Below the pieces are notes generated by a model, which made no database searches, was not told the DNA's origin, and saw only the letters and a program-made list of their open reading frames with translations. Made by a program: the position numbers and the translations under genes. Shown piece after piece: positions 10,089 through 23,600 of a DNA stretch of 64,000 nt (positions are counted from its first letter, which is position 1; each line of letters opens with the position of its first letter). Source of the DNA: Phyto melanocephala (lineage: Eukaryota > Arthropoda > Insecta > Diptera > Rhinophoridae); contig OW799233.1 of assembly GCA_941918925.1 (NCBI GenBank), positions 137,276,533 through 137,340,532 on the forward strand, written 5' to 3'.

Positions 10089-13000
10089 CTGTAATGCAGA
10101 AAATATTTTATATATATTATGAATGTATTAAACAGTAAATAAAAACATAATATTTACCTGTTTAGGTGAAATAGGTATGGGATCAGGATACAAGACCCAG
10201 GTCACAGCCTCCGAACAGGGTGGTGTGGTGAGAGAACCTTAATAAAATTTAACAAAAGCAAAACAAAAATCATGAATTTCATTAAACGTTTATAACATCC
10301 AAAACTAAACAAGAGAGGCAAGCGTTTTTTGGCTGTCGAAAATTTTGATTCCCAAATAATATGTATAAAGAAAACTGAAAATAGTGCTGTGGCAACACTT
10401 TGCAATTGTCAAATCTAATTTTGTTACAGTAAAGAGCAAGGCGAATTTATTTATCAGGTGGTGGTTTTTCTACAACAAATACAACATTAAAAAAATAACA
10501 TGGTTTTTTATTGTTGCTTTATACTGTCGATGTGTCAAAAACTACATGGTTTTTGTTTGTGTTTTTTTGCGCCGGAAGGAGTAATCTATGTAAACATAAT
10601 TAATATTTGACAATTCAATCATCATTTTTGCAAATAAAAAAGTAGATCAGCTGCGTTGTCAACAACACCTGATAATGAATTCGCCTTGGTAAAAAGTATT
10701 GAACAAGGCATAGTTATACAGGTATATGCAATCGAGAATTGATATAACTTTTTAGTGGATGTTTTCTGTCAAGGCAATTTCCAATATCAGGCATGGAAAA
10801 GTTGTTATGATATCTTAAATTTATTTTTTTATTTATTGATAAACAAACTATTCAAAGTTAACAACAGTACTGACACTGCCAACGGAATGTATTTGGCAGA
10901 GTCAGCATAATCACACGTTGGCAAATTATTACACGCGCCGAACTATTGCGCACGCATCAGGCCTAAATACACCTTCCTGCAGTCTCAGCATTTTCCCACA
11001 CAAGTGCACATGCAGGCGCAACGTGATTACCTTATGTGTGAAGGTTTGCAGTCAACAAGTTAATTTAGAAAAGTCAGTCTTAGTTGCGTTCCGGATGAAT
11101 AGAGTCGTTTATTAAAATTAATAAATTGTCATATGAATTGTTAATAAGTAAATTAAATTAATACTTGTGAATAAATAAATTAAATTGATACTTGTGAATA
11201 AATAAATTAAATTGTGTAATACTATACAGTGTTTTAGTTCAGGCACAGTTGAGTGCCTTTGTGAATTTTTTTTTATTAATCAACCTGGAAAATCCTTAAC
11301 TGGCGCCCGAGCAGGGACCTGAGAAAAAGGTCATTTATAAAAAATAAAGTTATAACAAACGTTTCTGCGATCTCTACGGAGCCCTCCAGGAACAAAAATA
11401 AATCTCCTGCGATATCTACGGATCCCTCCAGGACCAATAAAAAACTAAGAAAATAATAATAAAAACAATAAATATACCCGATCCTCCTTCGCTAACCTGG
11501 TACTCCTGGTGATCCATAAAAATATCACAGAAGGTTATCAATCACTAAATTGATATTCCCGGTGATCAATAAAAATATCACAGAAGGTTACCAGCGCGAA
11601 AGTGAAGCCATCCGTACCCTAGTAGGTATTCGTGAGCATAAAAGCGGATTTCCAAAAAGGAATTCTACGGACCTTCCGAGAGGGTTAATTAAAGGGATTC
11701 TAGGTTGATTGCGTCGCGTCGCGTAACTAAGGCTCAATTAAAAAATTAGGAAATCTAAGAAGATATGCAAAAAGGGAAAATTTAATTAGACATAAGTATA
11801 TAAAAAAAATACCAAAAAAGGTTATTCAAGAAAAAATTTATAAAACCTCTAAATAGGAGAGAAAAGTGAGAAAGATTGAAAAAATAAAATTAAAAATTAA
11901 AATTGGAAAAAGCAAAAAAGTTATATAAGAGAAAATTTAATATATATATAAGGAAAAGCAAAAAGCGGAAAAATTTTGAAAAGAAAAAAAGAAAAAAATA
12001 TATATGAAAAAGCAATTTTTATAAATAAAAGAAATTAAAATCTGTAGGAAAAAAAGTAATCTTTACGAAAAAGAAAAAAGTCTTACGGAGAAGAAATTGA
12101 TAAGCAAGAAAGCTACAAATTTTAGAAAAAATTTATTAAGGGATAAAGTATAAGCCCAACCTAATAATTGAGGAAAAAGAAAAAAAAGGAAGAGAAAAAT
12201 CGAAAAATTTAAAGCATATATAAAAAATCCTTTGGAAAAATATTATTCCAAACTGAAGGGAAATACAAATATCCTTTAAATAAGAAATAATAAAAATTAT
12301 TTTAAAAATAAATCTGAAGTGTAAGAAGTGGAAGTGCTAGTGAATAAAAGAAAAAAAAGAAAAGGTTTAATAGCTTCATCAGAAAAAACCCAGGTGAGTG
12401 AATCCTTATTACTAATTACCGCTATACTTGTGACAAAAATGGAGGATATGAAAACGACATTGACCACCCTTACGGGCGCCGTCAATCGCCTCTTAGATCA
12501 GATGAGGTTAATAGAGGGTAGACTTGGTAGAATGGAACAGGCTAATGACGTGACAGAGTTAAGTAGGAGACTAGACCAGATCGAACAGGCGGGACGGAAC
12601 GGTATGGAACATGAAGACGAGGTTGCTTCAATTCTACAGGGACCACGAACTGAAGAAGACTTGAAATCGATTTGTAGACTTCCCGATAGTGTCAAGGAGC
12701 TGCGCACTTTCGATGGGAACCCCTTGCATTATGTGTCCTGGGTGCATTCGGTTGAAATGGTGTTAAAGGATTTTGAGATAGTTAAGAACAAACCCATATA
12801 CCGCTCGATAATACAAAGTATCAGGCAAAAGGTGGTTGGAGAAGCGGACGCAGCCTTGGTGTCATACAATATATTTGACAGCGATTGGAAGGACGTTAAG
12901 AGGATACTTTCGCTCCATTACGCCGATAAGAGAGATATCCAGACGTTGGAACACCAGCTCAACCAACTCTCACAAGGCTCCTCTAAGGTGGATGAGTTTT

Positions 13001-16000
13001 ATTCAACAATTAACCACCAGCTGTCTCTGATTATCAATAAACTAAAAACTGAGGCCTACAGTGAGGAAACGGTAAACGCTTTGATAACGACACATAGGAA
13101 CAGAGCCTTGGATATTTTCATACGAGGTCTTACTCCCGAACTATCCAGAATGGTGATAATTCAACGCCCAAGAACTTTACCAGAGGCTTACTCTGCCTGT
13201 CTTGAACTTCAAAATCTCACTATGAGAAATAACATCCTTCATACCAGAGCACCGAGTCGAACTAATGCACAACCATATGTTCAGGCAAGAACGACTACTC
13301 CACCAAGACCGCCTAGACCCCACTTTAACAATCAATCATTTAACAAATTTAGACAGAACAATTGGCAGCAAAGAGGGTATAATAACCAGTACAACAACTT
13401 TAACCCAAACCATAGACCAGCACCTTATAATAGACCGCACGAGGTTAAACAAGAGCCTATGGATGTAGACCGTTCGGTACAAACACGGAAGGTAAACTAC
13501 ATGAACCGACCCAAATATGCTGGAAAGAGAAGTGCATCTGAGATATATAATAGGGATAAACAGCCGCGTCTCTTCCATCTGGACGCTAGCTGTGACGGTA
13601 CGGAAGACTATTCTCAAGAGGACACAGCTATTGATAATTTTGACAACGTGGTAAACGAACAAAATTTTATGGAGGAAGGCCATCAAGCCTACCCTACATA
13701 GAGTACGTGACGGAAAGCGACAAAACATTTAAATTTTTGATCGACACCGGCTCGAACAAAAATTTTTGCAGTCCTGATTTGTCCGCCGGAAGTATACTTT
13801 TACCCACGCCACTTACAGTTAACACCGCAGGTGGGAAAATTGAAATAAAAAGGAAAATAACAGGTAAATTCTTCGCAGCTTATGGAATCTTGGATCCTAT
13901 TACATTTTACATATTACCAGGTTTGACAACCTTTGACGGAATTATAGGCGACGATAGCTTGAAAAAGTTAGGAGCAGTGGTTGATAGGAAGGAAAACGTT
14001 CTCTTAATTAGGGACACTATTAGGATACCCCTTAAGGCGAAGATTTCTAGTAGTCTCAATTTCATACTGGGCGAATCCATGCCAGTGGAAACCAGAGATA
14101 AAATTAACGAAATTTTTAGTAAGTATAGGAACTTATTCGGGCCACTCGATAACAATCAAGCCGTTGCGACGAATGTGCAAGCGGAAATTAGGACAACTAC
14201 TTCGGAACCGGTTTACTCAAAAAGCTATCCGTATCCAGCTGCAATGAGAACAGAGGTGGAAGGACAAATTGACGAATTATTATCTGAAGGAATAATACGC
14301 CCCTCGAAAAGTCCCTATAATTCTCCAATTTGGATTGTGCCGAAAAAGCCAAAACCAAACGGAGAGAAACAATACCGCTTAGTTGTCGATTATAAAAGGC
14401 TTAATGCTGTGACCGTGCCCGATACATATCCCATACCTGACATCAATGCTACATTAGCTAGTCTGGGTAATGCAAAATTTTTTACTACAATTGACTTAAC
14501 TTCTGGGTTCCACCAAATTCCGATGAAACCATCTGACATCCCCAAGACTGCATTCTCAACAATGAATGGGAAATTTGAGTTCCTTCGCCTACCCTTCGGG
14601 CTGAAGAATGCTCCAGCGATCTTCCAGAGAATGATCGATGACGTTCTGAAGGAATATATAGGGAAAAAATGTTACGTCTACATAGACGACATAATTGTAT
14701 TTGGGCGTAGCGAAGAGGAAACCTTGAATAATGTCGACATCATTTTCAGGAAGCTGGAAGAGGCAAGATTGAAGGTTAATATTGAGAAAACTCATTTTAT
14801 GCAGACGAAAGTCGAATTTCTAGGTTACATAGTAAACTCAGAGGGCATAAAACCCGATCCGAGGAAAGTAAAGGCCATTGAAAATCTCGTACCACCTACC
14901 AATCTAAAAGAGTTAAAGGGATTTTTAGGGATGACATCTTATTATAGGCGTTTTATTAAAGATTACGCAAAGGTAGCGAAACCATTAACGAATTTAACGA
15001 GAGGCGAGAACGCACAGGTAAAGGCCAATCAATCGAGGAAGGTATTAGTGGAATTGAATGACGAGGCGCTTTTGGCTTTTCAAAGGCTAAAAACCCTACT
15101 GACTTCAGCAGAAATCCTCGCATTCCCTGAGTTTGATAAACCTTTTAATCTTACGACAGATGCCTCAAACTACGCTATCGGCGCTGTTCTCTCACAAGGA
15201 GAAATTAATAAGGACAGACCAATTGCATACATATCGCGTTCATTAAGCAAGACAGAGGAAGGATACGCGACTAATGAAAAAGAGATGTTGGCAATCGTGT
15301 GGGCACTAGATAATCTGAGAAACTACCTATACGGTGCAAAGAGAATTAGGATCTATACGGACCATCAACCCCTTACCTACGCTTTGGGTAACCGGAATTT
15401 CAATGCCAAATTGAAACGATGGAAAGCACGCATAGAGAGTATAACCACGAGTTGATCTACAAACCAGGTAGATCAAACTTCGTTGCGGACGCTCTCTCTA
15501 GATTACAGACTAGTGTCAATCACATCAGCGATGAATCCACCGAAACAGCCAGCGAGGGTGACTCCCAAATTACAAGAACAACTTCAGAAACTAGGGACGA
15601 TGACATCGTATCTACGGGTTCAACCGTTCATAGTGCAAACCAAGATGCCTCAGACCTCATTCCTCATATGGAAGTTCCGATCAATGTTTTTAGAAACCAG
15701 ATAATCATTAAAATTGGTCCAGAACTTCATTCAAGCGAAATACCACACAGGAACTTCATGCGACTTTTTTTCTCATCGCCTGAGTGGAATACCGAAAACT
15801 TGTCGGATGTTCTCAAGAGAACATTGCATCCCAGCGCAATAAATGGAATCAAAGCCCCGGAATGCTATTTGTCAATCATACAAGACCTCTATTTGCAACA
15901 TTTTTCTAGATACAAAATTAGAATTGCCCAGAAGGTAGTCACAGATGTCAGCTTGGAAAGCCGCCAGTTTGAAATAATACAGGAGGAGCATCGTAGAGCA

Positions 16001-17018
16001 CACAGAAATGCAAGGGAAAATAGGAAGCAGGTACTGGATAGATACTATTTCCCTCGCATGTATGCCCTCATCAGGAAGTTTGTAATGAATTGCGACGTAT
16101 GTAATACTAATAAATATGACAGAAATCCCCCCAGACCTCAATTTCAGGAAACGCCTGCACCTATGATGCCATGTGAGATTTTACACATGGACATTATTGA
16201 AATACAGGACCAGAAATTTATTTCCGTACTCGACAAGTTTTCAAAGTTTGCGAAACTATTTCACATCAGTGACAGATCTGTTTTGAATATTAGGGAAAAA
16301 TTGGTGAAAATTGTACATTATTTTACGGCACCGAGGATTCTGGTAACGGACAATGAAAGTAGCTTCCTTAGCCCTTTGATAAGGGATTTTCTTGAGAGAC
16401 TGGGAATAAAAATTTACCTGACGCCATCACAACGTAGTGAAGTAAATGGCCAAGTGGAACGCTTCCATTCAACTATCATTGAAATTTATAGGTGTCTGAG
16501 GACGGAAAAGGCTGAACTCAGCGTACAGGAGCTGATGTACGTCGCGGTGGACAGATACAACAATACTATACATTCCGTGACCGGAAGAAGGCCAAGTGAC
16601 GTATTTTTTAATAGGACCAAAACTTCGGACTTTGATAAACTGCTCGAAGCACGTTCTCGAATTAATAGAGATCTAAGGAGTATCATTAAAAGAAACGCAA
16701 GGGAGCGAAACAGCCGCATGAATAGAAAGCGTTCGTCGCCCAGAAAGTATAAAAAGGGCGATGCGATATACGTCAGGATGAGGAATATAAAAGCTAAGAA
16801 CAAGCCAGTATATAGGAAAGAAATTGTAGAAAAAGATAACAAAGTCACAGTATGTACGGTAAGTGGTAAAAGGGTACACAAAGCTCACATTAAAAATTTA
16901 AAGCAAGAAACTTAAGAAACTTCTACTTCTTTTCACAAGATTTCGTAAATGAAATGAGGAAGATATTTTTTTTTTTTTTTATTTATTTTTAAGCCAGTAT
17001 AAATAATGAAAAAAAAAG

Positions 17019-17051
<33 letters not shown>

Positions 17052-20000
17052 GGCTTTGCCATATTTTTATAAACCCCTAACGCAACTAAGATAAGAATTG
17101 ACTATTTTGCAGATAAAAGATGATTTTTCAAGAAGGTATACTAATACTAGCATGTGTGGGAATATTAACTTCACGCGCAGCACAAATATACCATTACGAC
17201 GTCCCTTTGGTGACCATAAGAGCCGGAAATGCCTGGATTGTAAACGGTAACTTTAAACTGGTGCACATGATAAATCTGGACGAATACGTCACGATCGCGG
17301 ACAACATAACCACATTAGTTGAAAGAAGTATGCCGCAAAGCCAAACCAAAGATATCATCAACTATCACGTCACGCAGATAAAGGAAAGACTAACTGAACT
17401 GGGCTGCGTGAAAAGTAGGACTCGAAGATCAATAGATTGGATTGGTACCGCATGGAAATGGGTAGCTGGTAACCCGGATGCAACAGATTGGAATGCAGTT
17501 TTAAAAACCCAAGACGCCATTATTAACAACAACAATGAACAGTACAAAATCAACGTACAAATCTTCAACACGAAAGAAGTCGTTCATAAAACTAATGAAC
17601 TGATTGAAAGAATGAACCAAACAAGTAACGGGAAAGAAGCCGAACAGATTGGACAGGACACCATTAACCAGGTTCTCGTCTTGAAGGATGCCGTCAATGA
17701 AATAGTCAGGGCTTGTCAACTCGCCAAAAGCGGGATTATTAACACTAACCTGCTAGACAGAACTGAAGTTGAGGATATCATCACTGAAATAGAAACTCTA
17801 CCATACGCAAACGCTGTAGAGGCTATTGAATATGGCAGTCCATCAATCTATGCCAACGGGTCTCTTTTATTGTACGTGCTGTCCATCCCAAAGCTAAAAG
17901 AAGACTTCTATCACCGACTTATAGCTAGAGCGCCTATTAGAATGGGGAAACAAATTGAACTTCTATACGACGAAATCCTCATCAGCCAGAGTGAGACATT
18001 TGGCGTGAAGAATTCCTGCTTAAACATTAACAACGCAACAGTATGCCGACAGTCCTCGCTGAGCCAATTAGCGGAGGAAAGTTGTATACCACGATTGCTT
18101 AAGAGAAGAGCCGCAAATTGTCGATATAGAGTGACAACAGCACAAGCTATAGAATTGATAACAACTGACATCTTGTTCCTAACCAACTACGAGGGTGTTG
18201 TGGAATTTCAGGAACACACCGAAAAACTTAATGGCACCTACCTGATCCAACTATCTAATGAAACCGTTAAGATTAGCAACAGAACATTTTCTAGTACCTC
18301 GAGCTCAAGACTACAAAACCACTACCATCTGTCCTGATGAACGTCACTAGTGGAAAATTAATATTGGACATTGACCAAATCCATAACATCAGTCTACGCA
18401 ACATTGATGAACTCCAGTACCTAGGCTCAAAATTAAATGTGTCACTGGGCACCCATATACCAATCATGATAATAACGGGAGTCCTCATCGGAGTTCTGTG
18501 GTATAAAATTACGAGGAAACTGAACTTGCCCGCAGTCGAGACTCCACAGTCGAAGAGTCCTACAGCTCAACCTGTTCATGTGATCTGCGGGGCGCAGACA
18601 TTTAAGGAGGGAGGAGTTAACAACAGTACTGACACTGCCAACGGAATGTATTTGGCAGAGTCAGCATAATCACACGTTGGCAAATTATTACACGCGCCGA
18701 ACTATTGCACACGCATCCGGCCTAAATACACCTTTCTGCAGTCTCAGCATTTTCCCACACAAGTGCACATGCAGGCGCAACGTGATTACCTTATGTGTGA
18801 AGGTTTGCAGTCAACAAGTTAATTTAGAAAAGTCAGTCTTAGTTGCGTTCCGGATGAATAGAGTCGTTTATTAAAATTAATAAATTGTCATATGAATTGT
18901 TAATAAGTAAATTAAATTAATACTTGTGAATAAATAAATTAAATTGATACTTGTGAATAAATAAATTAAATTGTGTAATACTATACAGTGTTTTAGTTCA
19001 GGCACAGTTGAGTGCCTTTGTGAATTTTTTTTATTAATCAACCTGGAAAATCCTTAACTTCAAGTATATAAGTATATAATTTAATAAAATTTGATTAAAA
19101 AATTTTTTTGCAAAAGCAACAAATATAGATAAATTTTATCAAATTTATAATAATATATTATAATTTATTATCAAAAAACTATGCTCAAGTTAATTAGTTA
19201 ATACTAAACCAAAATTGAGTTTCCATCCCTGCATTAACGAATGAAATCAAGGTGAACTCAACAAAATTGTAAAAAAATTCTTTCCCATCAGCTGAGCTAA
19301 TAATTTCACCTGTATAAATTCGCCTTGATTTTGAAGTTGGCTGCAGTAAAACTTTTGTTTTTTTTTTACAACATAAGTGACCATTACCGTTTATTAAACA
19401 ACTTTAAAGTACATTTACAGCTACGCGAAATTTTTTATATGAATTAAAATCTTGATAAAAATCTACACCGTTCACACTATTATTTTTTTAATACTTTGCG
19501 TGATATCGTTTTCAAAACAGTATAAATATTTATTTATAAGGTGGTGTGATTAGCTCTCTGTACTCTACGTCTCCAAAACTCACACACCATATATAAAAAA
19601 TTTTAAACAATAAATTACTTGCCCGATTGCAACCACCTTATAAATTTTGATTGAATTTTTCTTTATGCAGCGTAGAAAAATCTAGTAGAAACTAACTGGA
19701 TGTAGCTCAAAATCCGCTACTTACTAAATTTGGCTAAGGTGTAAATGTAGCATTATCGTTGTTGTTTAGGTTTGTCACTTCAGCGTTAGCGCTAATCAAA
19801 ACGATTGACGCTCTCGTTTAGATTTGTCTGTAAAAAACCTATACAAATTTTAAAAAATATAAAATACTAGCCAAACCCGGCGCGCGTTGCTACGCCCCTT
19901 AATGAATCGAAATGCATTCTGAATTTTAATTGAATATCAAGTGCAAAAACCTAAAAATTATAATTTTTTTATGGGCGTGGCATTGCCCAGTTTTCTAATC

Positions 20001-20639
20001 ACGAAATTGTAAAGTCATAACAGCTCAATATGTGTGCAAAGTTTCAGAATAATCGGTCCAGTGCAAGTACCTAAAAATGATGCCTTTTTTTTATGGGCGT
20101 GGCACTGCCCACTTTTCTTAACACGAAATTATTTAGTCATGACAGCTCAATATGTGTGCAAAGTTTCAGAAAAATCGGTCTGGTGCAAGTACCTCATAAT
20201 TATAACCTTTTTTTATGGGCGTGGCCCTGCCCACTTTTCTAATAACGAAATTATATGGTTATGAGAGCTTAGTATGTGTGAAAAGTTTCAGAAAAATCGC
20301 TCCAGTGCAAGTACCTCAAAATTAAAACTTTTTTAGGGACGTGGCCCCGCCCACTTTTCTTATCACGAAATTATTTAGTCATGACAGCTCGATATGTGTG
20401 CAAAGTTTCAGAAAAATCGGTCAAGTGCAAGTAGCTAAAACTGATAACTAATTTTTATGGGCGTGGCACCGCCCACTTTTTTCTACCCATAAACACTTCC
20501 TGGTATGTGTACAACAACTTACCAAAGTTTGAGCCCGATCGGTTTTACAGTTTCGGAGTCTATAGCTAACACACACACACACACACAGAGTTTCACTTTT
20601 ATATATATCTATCTATCTATCTATATATATAAAAGTGAA

Positions 20640-20690
<51 letters not shown>

Positions 20691-23600
20691 GCTATAGACT
20701 CCGAAACTGTAAAACCGATCGGGCTCAAGCTTTGGTAAGTTGTTAAACACATACCAGGGAGTGTTTATGGGTGGAAAAAAGTGGGCGGGGCCACGCCCAT
20801 AAAAAATTAGTTATCAGTTTTAGCTACTTGCACTTGACCGATTTTTCTGAAACTTTGCACACATATCGAGCTGTCATGACTAAAAAATTTTGTGATAAGA
20901 AAAGTGGGCGGGGCCACGCCCCTAAAAAAGTTTAAATTTTGAGGAACTTGCACTAGACCGATTTTTCTGAAACTTTGCACACATATTAAGCTGTCACGAC
21001 TTTATAATTTCGTGATTAAAAAGTGGGCGGGGCCACGCCCACAAAAAATTAGTTATCAGTTTTAGCTACTTGCACTGGACCGAATTTTCTGAAACTTTAC
21101 ACACATATCGAGCTGCCATGAGTAAATAATTTCGTGATTAGAAAAGTGGGCAGTGCCACGCCCATAAAAAACAGGTATCATTTTGAGGTACTTGCACTGG
21201 ACCGATTATACTGAAACTTTGCACACATATTAAGCTATTATGACTTTACAATTTCGTGAAAAGAAAAGTGGGCAGGGCCACGCCCATAAAAACAATTATA
21301 ATTTTGAGGTACTTGCACTGGTCCGATTCTTCTGAAACTTTGCACACATATTGAGCTGTTATGACTTTACAATTTCGCGATTAAAAAAGTGGGCAATGCC
21401 ACGCCCATAAAAAAAATTATAATATTTAGGTTTTTGCACTTGATATTCAATTAAAATTCAGAATGCGATTAAAATTCATGAAGGGGCGTAGCAACGCGCG
21501 CCGGGATTGGCTAGTAGATAATAAAAGTTATAAAATTTTAATAATTTTAAAACTTATACTAATAAATACTTAAATTCATACTTATACTTAAAATTGAATA
21601 AACTAATTTTAATTTTTTTTAATATTTTTCTTCTACATCTTACGAATTTCAAAGAAAATTTAATTTTATATAAACTAACAAACCTTTGTATGTATAAAAT
21701 TTATCAACATCGACACCATGTATTAGAGATGATAAGGAGAAAGTAACATTCAAAGAAACTTCATTATTGGCTTCCGGTATCAAGTGTAAATGACGACACA
21801 GTGTCGTTAGACCAGTACCATCATCTTCGTCCAACTGAAAGAGAAAAAATACACACACTGAAATGAGTATAGGAAATAAATAAGAAAGTATTCTAAGTTA
21901 ATTTAAATAAAAAAAAATAAATTAAACCTTATGCAAATCATTTTTAAATACACATATCCCTCTTAAGGCGGAATTCAAAAAAATAAATAAATGATAAAAT
22001 CTTTTAAATTAATAGGCTGGTCGATTTTTTGCTTCAAAAGTTACACATTTTAAAACCGATACTAATAAAAACAATTTCCAAATTTCTGATACTCACCAGC
22101 AATTTTGTGTAGCACATTCATATGAAAAAAATTTATTATTTTATTAACAACTCTTGCCCCAATATTTAAAAAGTGGGCATTAAAGTAGGCGTGCCAAAGT
22201 ATTTTCTGCTAATGAATTTGACGTAGATATTCCAATATAGGCTCACTTATTCATTTAAAATCTTTGTCGATAGAGAAATAATATGAATTTAAGATAAATC
22301 GTTATATTGGAGGTAGACGTTAAAGTGTGTGTGTCACCTTCATTCTCCATTATTACAATAATATATAACAAAAGCATTTACATGAAAACTTTCTGAATCT
22401 TACGCCTAATTCTGCTAGTTTTATGACATTTAAAATTTTAAATAGCCTGGAAGGATTTTGTTTATTCTACTAAATACCACTACGCGGTTAAGGAATAATG
22501 AACAAAATCAAGTCCTTTTTAGAAATTACGTCAGTGTGTATGTAGGATTAAGAAACCCGACTAAAAAAACACTAAAAAATGAGTCAAATCCAATTAGCAA
22601 TACGACTGATAAATGATTCGAAAAACAATCATAAATGACTTTAAAAACACTACCAAAAAATAAAAAAACGACTAAAAATTACTCAAAATAGACTCGTGAG
22701 CGATAAGAAATATGACTGATATATGACTCGAAATAAGACTGATAAATGACTAGATAGGCCCCCTTCGCATAAGGCAACTTTAATTGCGCAAGTATAATTT
22801 TAATTTTTATTTATTTTCTTTTCTTTTGAACTTGCTTTTATGTTCACATTGAGCAACTTGGTTGTGCAAGTTTAATTGAATTAGTTGTTTTGTTTCATCT
22901 CGCTTCCAATTTCTCATCATGTTTAAATATTTGGTTCACTTATAAACAAATAAAATTTTCACACACACAAAATTACACAACACACCGAAGTAGAAATAAA
23001 AGACAATGTCAAAAACAAATAAATATTCCAAGACAAGAATGACAGCAGAAGCAGAATTGCCAAGTACAAGCAAGTCTGTACTCAAATCTCGGCAATTCTT
23101 TCCCCTTCAAACCGACCTTTCCTCTCACACCCACAAACACAAGACTTGCGCAATTATAGTTGCCTAATGCGAAAGGGGCCAAAACGAATCGAATAAGGCT
23201 ATAACAGACATAATAATAGGGATCGAAAATGACTCTAAACATACCAAAAAAAACTAATCATAAACAAAACAACAAGAAGAGTCGTGGCAAGCGAACAAAG
23301 TATCTTTTACGACCAGAAAATGAGCTCATATTCTGCAATTTTAATCGCACAGAAGAGTTGAAAAGCACTCAAATTTATTAAAAAATTTCAAAAATTGCTG
23401 GCTGCGTATTATCGTGTGTATTTCTTTGAATGTTGATGTACGAAAAACAACCAAACAAAAGGAATTTTCAAGTACAAATAACTCTGAACTCCCTCTGTAT
23501 TTTCCCTTCCTCTCTCAGCAACAAACTCAAGAGTTTGCAAAATTAAATTTGTGCATGTGAAAGCTGACTAAATAAGACATCTAGCAAGCAATAAATACAG

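Larger units (their letters stand above)
10856..19059 (+). mobile_element. gypsy-group errantivirus-like LTR element with env
   Basis: 8.2 kb, two LTRs, TCAA duplications, tRNA-Lys-type PBS, gag, pol and env in the gypsy order, and a purine tract before the 3' LTR. LTRs begin AGTTAAC and end TTAACT, as in gypsy itself. The LTRs differ at three substitutions and one T-run indel in 445 bp, so the insertion is recent. pol and env are each interrupted by a frame change, so this copy as read is not coding-complete. It lies in a carbonic anhydrase intron, antisense to the gene. Confidence 0.93.

Noticed and set aside
10918..11115. 65-codon frame, repeated at 18677-18874, beginning with a non-ATG codon
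   Set aside because: It lies entirely inside the gypsy LTRs; the two copies are similar only because the LTRs are.
20505..20738. Open frame with a run of Cys-Val
   Set aside because: Produced by the (GT)n tract at the Helitron centre; no protein-like composition.
19960..21420. Regular ~121-bp repeats considered as a CRISPR array
   Set aside because: Eukaryotic window; units are homologous over their whole length with no unique spacers, and they are inverted about a centre with Helitron ends.
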